Below, piece by piece: positions 61,001-64,000 of a stretch of 64,000 nucleotides of DNA; position 1 is the first letter of the stretch; each line of letters opens with the position of its first letter. A program made the translations under genes and the position numbers. The DNA lies in NCBI RefSeq assembly GCF_028858725.1, contig NC_084771.1:6724915-6788914 (forward strand). Direction: 5' to 3'. This DNA comes from Colius striatus (taxonomy: Eukaryota; Chordata; Aves; Coliiformes; Coliidae). The notes below the pieces were generated by a model, which made no database searches, was not told the origin of the DNA, and was given only the letters and a program-made list of their open reading frames with translations.

Positions 61001-62629
61001 TCCTCCAGATGCCTATGCTCTGATTATGAAAATAAGTAAGTTGGACTAGTCAGGCTTGTTTTCCTGTTAGATTAAAAACTTTAGTGCCCTTGCATCCTCT
61101 TGTACTTGCTGTATATGGACCCATCTTCAGGGGTGGGTGTGTAAGCTTGGAAACTGGTAGAGATTCAAAGGGTTGTAAAGGAAGATGTTGTAAAGGGGGT
61201 GACTTTTCTTATCTCTTTCAATCCCTTTCTTATCCCAAGGGATGCCTTAGATGAATTACCCTCTCTTCTTGGACTGTCAATGACAGGGAATTTTCACATT
61301 CACTATTGCTAGCTGAAAGGACTGAGTCAGCATACAAACAAGCACATCTGCCTTCTGGTCTGCTCTTTCCCCAAGAAAAGAGTCTTAACACGTGCCATGG
61401 CTCTTTCAGGTATTTTAAAGAGCAGATGTGAGAAGACATTTGGTTGAGCAGCACCAGGGAAAAGAGGAGTAGTAGAAAAGATCCCTCAAACTTTCTGGGC
61501 TAAATGTCTGAATAGTTTATGGTGTTAATTTATTTCCTGGATTTTTTTTGTCTTTCTCTCCAACTCCATTTTTCAGCTGCTGTGAATAAATCCAGCTGAG
61601 CTGATTGCAGAGCCAGGTCAGACCACCTGGAAATACAGCCATCTGCCTACAACTCTTCATTCTCTACTGATGTTTCAGTCATTTCCTTCCCAACAATGTT
61701 TTCCTCACCCAAAATGTGTGTAAATAGGAGGAGTAGGGAGTATCTCAGAGCAGTCATGACTATATTAAATAATTCTGTTTGTATCTTACTTGGGCGTCAG
61801 CCTGTGTGTGCTCACCAGGCAGAAGTCTGGATCAACAGTTGTTACCTGTGCAAACAGCCACTTTTGCCAAAAGGTGGCTGCTTCCTCTGTGTGGGAGTGT
61901 AAGAGAGCTCAGGATCTTCAGTGACTCAGCACTGGCATGACTGAGCAAGTGCACTCTGAAAAGTGGTGCTTAGGACAATAGCCGTGTGCATGGGGAGCTT
62001 GCAGCAGGGTGAGTCCTCAAAGCAGCCTTTGCCCAGACACACCTTCTTATCCCCATTCTTCTGTTTCTGGCCCAGCCAGTGACTCCTCACAGCCCCAGAC
62101 CATTCCCCTGTGAGTGGGGCCAGCAATGGTGAGCTGATTGTGCTGGGACAGCTGAGAGACATGGCGAGGTCCTAGGATGGAGTGGATTAGGGAAAGAACC
62201 AGCCATTCTCAAGGTGCTGTGTGACCTCTTGGATGAGGCTCCATTGTTGGATGGACAGTGACTGTCTCTTTTTATTTCCTATGACTGCATTGCATCTTTC
62301 TTTTGCTCCCTTTTTAATACCTGTTGGAACCTTTCAGTTGTGGTATTTATGGCTTTCATTGCAACTGGGGTTTTTTGTTTGTCTCTCCAGAGTCACCGCC
62401 TGAGGATGAGTCCCAGAAGATCATGCTTTTTGGGTCCAAGTTGGCTCAAGGGCAGATAGAGGCCACAGTCATTGCCCTAGCCATTGCAGGAATAGTGTTA
62501 CTGCTGGCTGCCTGCATCCTCCTTGCAGTGGTCATCCGTCTGGAGAGGCAGAAGAGGTTAAGGCGCAATCGAAGGTCCATCCTGGATGATGGATTCAAGC
62601 TCATGTCTAAAAAGAATGCTGCTCTATAA
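42931..62629 (+). CDS. HEPH: hephaestin, membrane multicopper ferroxidase (20 coding exons, 1154 aa)
   Basis: Hephaestin oxidises Fe(II) to Fe(III) at the cell surface, working with ferroportin in iron export from enterocytes and other cells. I joined 20 exons (listed separately) into 3465 nt including TAA, close to the 1158 aa I recall for the human protein. Layout: signal peptide 1-22, six cupredoxin domains to about residue 1065, a short stalk, a membrane helix at about 1101-1124, and a basic tail ending [18 protein letters not shown]. The three type 1 copper sites keep C-x4-H-x4-M in domains 2, 4 and 6. The trinuclear-cluster ligands are present as HPH and HSH in domain 1 and as HTVHFH and HCH in domain 6. 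The membrane anchor excludes ceruloplasmin. The tail and location next to HSF3 and VSIG4 favour HEPH over HEPHL1. Confidence 0.96.
43095..45222 (+). other. HEPH intron 2
   Basis: 2.1-kb intron. Apart from the 24-bp repeat it is unremarkable. Confidence 0.8.
43138..43185. repeat. two-copy 24-bp tandem repeat in HEPH intron 2
   Basis: Two adjacent 24-mers beginning GTAGTAGTTTTG differ at two bases. They lie 43 bp after the exon 2 donor. Confidence 0.85.
45223..45467 (+). CDS. HEPH: HEPH exon 3: domain 1
   Basis: It encodes [29 protein letters not shown] and [16 protein letters not shown] supplies type 2 / type 3 copper ligands. 245 nt. It covers the region that is split into two exons in domains 3 and 5. 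Confidence 0.94.
46186..46398 (+). CDS. HEPH: HEPH exon 4: domain 1, HSH copper ligands
   Basis: It encodes [22 protein letters not shown] and [18 protein letters not shown] contributes to the trinuclear copper cluster. 213 nt, phase 1 to 1. Confidence 0.95.
46886..47065 (+). CDS. HEPH: HEPH exon 5: domain 2 start
   Basis: It encodes [20 protein letters not shown] and [10 protein letters not shown]. 180 nt, phase 1 to 1. Confidence 0.94.
47217..47471 (+). CDS. HEPH: HEPH exon 6: domain 2, type 1 copper site
   Basis: It encodes [35 protein letters not shown] and [12 protein letters not shown], with the Met completed in exon 7 (C-x4-H-x4-M). 255 nt. Confidence 0.95.
48057..48225 (+). CDS. HEPH: HEPH exon 7: domain 2 to 3 junction
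   Basis: It encodes [12 protein letters not shown] and [19 protein letters not shown], the domain 3 opening. 169 nt, phase 1 to 2. Confidence 0.94.
49442..49581 (+). CDS. HEPH: HEPH exon 8: domain 3
   Basis: It encodes [20 protein letters not shown] and KHLGILG. 140 nt, the same length and phases as exon 14 in domain 5. Confidence 0.95.
49954..50085 (+). CDS. HEPH: HEPH exon 9: domain 3
   Basis: It encodes [16 protein letters not shown] and [16 protein letters not shown]. The copper His pair of domain 1 is replaced by QPH, as expected for a non-cluster domain. 132 nt, the same as exon 15. The donor is the weaker GTTTGT. Confidence 0.92.
50667..50878 (+). CDS. HEPH: HEPH exon 10: domain 3 end
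   Basis: It encodes [36 protein letters not shown] and [11 protein letters not shown]. The acceptor (ACTGTAAAG) has a poor pyrimidine tract, but it is the site that keeps both flanking exons in frame. Confidence 0.92.
50879..52461 (+). other. HEPH intron 10
   Basis: 1.6-kb intron with no feature recognised. Confidence 0.8.
52462..52612 (+). CDS. HEPH: HEPH exon 11: domain 4 start
   Basis: It encodes [20 protein letters not shown] and FEESNRMH. 151 nt, phase 0 to 1. Confidence 0.94.
52874..53086 (+). CDS. HEPH: HEPH exon 12: domain 4
   Basis: It encodes [35 protein letters not shown] and [15 protein letters not shown]. 213 nt, phase 1 to 1. Confidence 0.95.
53842..54052 (+). CDS. HEPH: HEPH exon 13: domain 4 type 1 copper site and domain 5 start
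   Basis: It encodes [16 protein letters not shown] (C-x4-H-x4-M) and [20 protein letters not shown]. 211 nt, phase 1 to 2. Confidence 0.95.
54309..54448 (+). CDS. HEPH: HEPH exon 14: domain 5
   Basis: It encodes [20 protein letters not shown] and DEHLGILG. 140 nt, phase 2 to 1. Confidence 0.95.
54759..54900 (-). mobile_element. CR1 3' fragment in HEPH intron 14
   Basis: AATCACAGCATGTGGGGGTT followed by GGAAGAGACCTTTAGAGATC and ATCTAGTCCAAACCCCCTGC is an inverted CR1 3' end. It is antisense to HEPH. Confidence 0.85.
55475..55606 (+). CDS. HEPH: HEPH exon 15: domain 5
   Basis: It encodes [16 protein letters not shown] and [14 protein letters not shown]. 132 nt, phase 1 to 1. Confidence 0.95.
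56505..56611 (+). CDS. HEPH: HEPH exon 16: domain 5
   Basis: It encodes [20 protein letters not shown] and [14 protein letters not shown]. 107 nt, phase 1 to 0. Confidence 0.95.
57354..57579 (+). CDS. HEPH: HEPH exon 17: domain 5 end and domain 6 start
   Basis: It encodes [36 protein letters not shown] and VESNKMH. 226 nt, phase 0 to 1. Confidence 0.95.
57580..58948 (+). other. HEPH intron 17
   Basis: 1.4-kb AT-rich intron with no feature recognised. Confidence 0.8.
58949..59088 (+). CDS. HEPH: HEPH exon 18: domain 6, HxHFH copper ligands
   Basis: It encodes [19 protein letters not shown] and [16 protein letters not shown]. The HTVHFH run supplies type 1 and trinuclear ligands. 140 nt, phase 1 to 0. 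Confidence 0.95.
59436..59598 (+). CDS. HEPH: HEPH exon 19: domain 6, HCH copper centre
   Basis: It encodes [18 protein letters not shown] and [19 protein letters not shown] bridges the type 1 site to the trinuclear cluster in multicopper oxidases. 163 nt, phase 0 to 1. Confidence 0.96.
59599..62390 (+). other. HEPH introns 19 and 20 around the 33-nt exon
   Basis: Two introns of about 1.2 and 1.6 kb. A 16-base poly-T tract lies at 60417-60432. No mobile element was recognised. Confidence 0.75.
60758..60790 (+). CDS. HEPH: HEPH exon 20: 33-nt juxtamembrane exon
   Basis: It encodes [11 protein letters not shown] between CCTTTCAG and GTATGG. 33 nt, phase 1-1, so it can be skipped in frame. A short variable segment is expected here between the ferroxidase body and the membrane. 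Confidence 0.78.
62391..62629 (+). CDS. HEPH: HEPH exon 21: membrane helix, cytoplasmic tail and stop
   Basis: It encodes an acidic stalk ([10 protein letters not shown]), a helix beginning [20 protein letters not shown], then [18 protein letters not shown] and the end NAAL. Stop TAA is at 62627-62629. The [10 protein letters not shown] motif is typical of hephaestin tails. Confidence 0.96.
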
Positions 62630-63830
62630 AGCCATGTACAAACTGTGGGCTGTGTGCTTGGAGCAGAGGTTGTCCACAGAGAAGATTTTTGGGGCATCAC
62701 TTCAATCATACACTGTACTTCTAGAAGCTGAGGAGGGAAGGCTGGAGTCCTGACCTCTTCATATATCCTCCTCAGCACTCTGTAAAGAAAAAGTCTGTCC
62801 AGGAGAGAGCCGAGGACCCTTTGAACTGACTGAAGACAAGTAACAAGAGTAAAAAGGTCTTTCTAAAGTACTCCTTTTGCCCAAGAAAGAGAAGAGAAAT
62901 TTCCCCTATTTTCTTCTCTCCAGGACAACTCCACTTGGTCTTTCTCAGCAGCCTAGCTTAGGCCAGATTCCAGCCTTGCTCCATGGCCAGAGCTGAGTTG
63001 GGAATTGCCTCACAAGTAACTGTGTGCCTTTTAAATCATTAACCTGAAGGGGGGAGAGAATATTTCCATTGTCTGTGAATCGGTTAAGAATGTGGAAGAG
63101 AAAATGTTAATTTGTGTTTGGATTGCTGTTTGTTGATGAGTAATTGGACAGATGCAAGTTCAGGGCAGTACATGTCACAGTGTGAGACTGCCATCAAGCA
63201 CCCTGACAACAGCTGTGCCTCACCATCAGCCTTGCTGTGACACAGCCTCCTGCTCTCAGTACCCCAAGGCCACGTGCTTTGACATTGGACATCCTGAGCC
63301 TTGTGCTTGGAGAAGCAGCTTCCCCAAGGACTGTAGTGTCCTGGGGACTTTTCTCCATCCCAGTTCTGTCAGCCTGTGCCTCAGGCCCTGTGCAGCTCCT
63401 TGTGCAACAGAGGCAGGGATGCTGTGATGTTCTGTGATGTCAGTTGCTCTCTTTCTTTCAAATACATTTTAGTGAAGCTCTCTCCAGAGCTGAACTGTTG
63501 CTGTGTTACTGCTGTGAGCCAGGCCAAAGCTTCAGTCCTGTGAGCTGGAGTTTATGCTTGGGACAGAAAACATCAGGGAGTGCTTCCCCTCTCATGGTAC
63601 AAGGGCAGTTTTGTCCAGGCTAATGTGGCAATGGTGAAGAAGGAGAAAGCTGAAGTCCTCGTGGAATTTAGCAGCGTGGAGCAAATAAGTTGCTGTCTGT
63701 GGAATGTGGGGCAGTGTGACCTGAGCTCAGGGATGGGTGTATCTGGGGCCACTGCCTTTGAGATAGCACAGAATCCCAACTGTTAGAAGGGCCTGTCCCA
63801 GTAAATAAATGCTTGTGCAGCACTGCTGTC
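62630..63830 (+). other. HEPH: probable HEPH 3' UTR
   Basis: Non-coding sequence from the stop to just past the AATAAA at 63804. Short ORFs here have no domain features. Confidence 0.55.
63804..63809 (+). terminator. candidate HEPH poly(A) signal AATAAA
   Basis: A canonical hexamer followed within 30 nt by GT/CT-rich sequence, about 1.17 kb past the stop. Confidence 0.55.
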
Positions 63831-64000
63831 TGCTCAACCTGCTGTGGCTAATAGCTGGGCTCCTGGGGAGAGGAGCAGAGTGCTGGGGGGCTGCTTGGGG
63901 CCAGGATGGGGCAAAGGAGCAGCTGCCTCCCTCCTGGCCTTGGGAGTGTCCTGGGTTGAGGTCAGCACATTTGGCTGTCTGTGCTCCCCTCCACAGCTCC

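Noticed and set aside
42931-62629. Ceruloplasmin or HEPHL1 instead of hephaestin
   Set aside because: The membrane anchor excludes ceruloplasmin. Gene order with VSIG4 and HSF3 and the tail motif favour HEPH. A reciprocal search would be decisive.
1-64000. CRISPR arrays, operons, rRNA or tRNA genes, integrated viruses
   Set aside because: No regular spacer arrays, cloverleaf or rRNA-like sequence, and no retroviral coding or LTR structure were recognised. This was a visual reading, not a search.

Overview
The window is vertebrate genomic DNA, most likely from a bird. It has spliced genes with GT-AG introns, CR1-type LINE fragments, CpG islands, and the gene order VSIG4 - HSF3 - HEPH. The same neighbourhood occurs on the mammalian X chromosome. 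No species name can be read from the sequence.

Layout: (1) 134-6183, minus strand: a VSIG4-type immunoglobulin receptor (copy A), 7 coding exons, 381 aa by my splice reconstruction. Its stalk and membrane exons lie inside a very GC-rich block. (2) 6184-12767: spacer with two CR1 fragments. (3) 12768-19372, minus strand: a second VSIG4-type receptor (copy B), 8 coding exons, 386 aa. The two copies are a head-to-tail tandem pair. (4) 19373-25324: spacer that probably includes the HSF3 3' UTR. (5) 25325-39073, minus strand: heat shock factor 3, 13 coding exons, 550 aa. (6) About 38380-39740: a CpG island between HSF3 and HEPH that looks like a shared bidirectional promoter. (7) 42931-62629, plus strand: hephaestin, 20 coding exons, 1154 aa, with a candidate 5' non-coding exon in the CpG island and a candidate poly(A) signal at 63804.

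All four genes were assembled by hand from splice sites, phase agreement and family knowledge. Each joined coding length is a multiple of three, with no internal stop in the exons I translated. Their roles are separate. The VSIG4 copies should be macrophage complement-receptor / co-inhibitory Ig proteins. HSF3 is a stress-responsive transcription factor. Hephaestin is a membrane multicopper ferroxidase for iron export. I see no sign that they form one pathway.

The most notable observations are: a 429-bp tract nearly identical between the two VSIG4 copies and centred on the C2-set exon, while their V-set exons are only about 60% identical, which suggests recent gene conversion; a proposed copy A membrane helix built from a 12-bp tandem repeat giving overlapping GxxxG motifs; a conserved 22-nt microexon in both copies; a 17-bp tandem duplication that doubles the splice donor of HSF3 exon 12; and a perfect CArG box next to a CRE-like palindrome in the HSF3/HEPH promoter.
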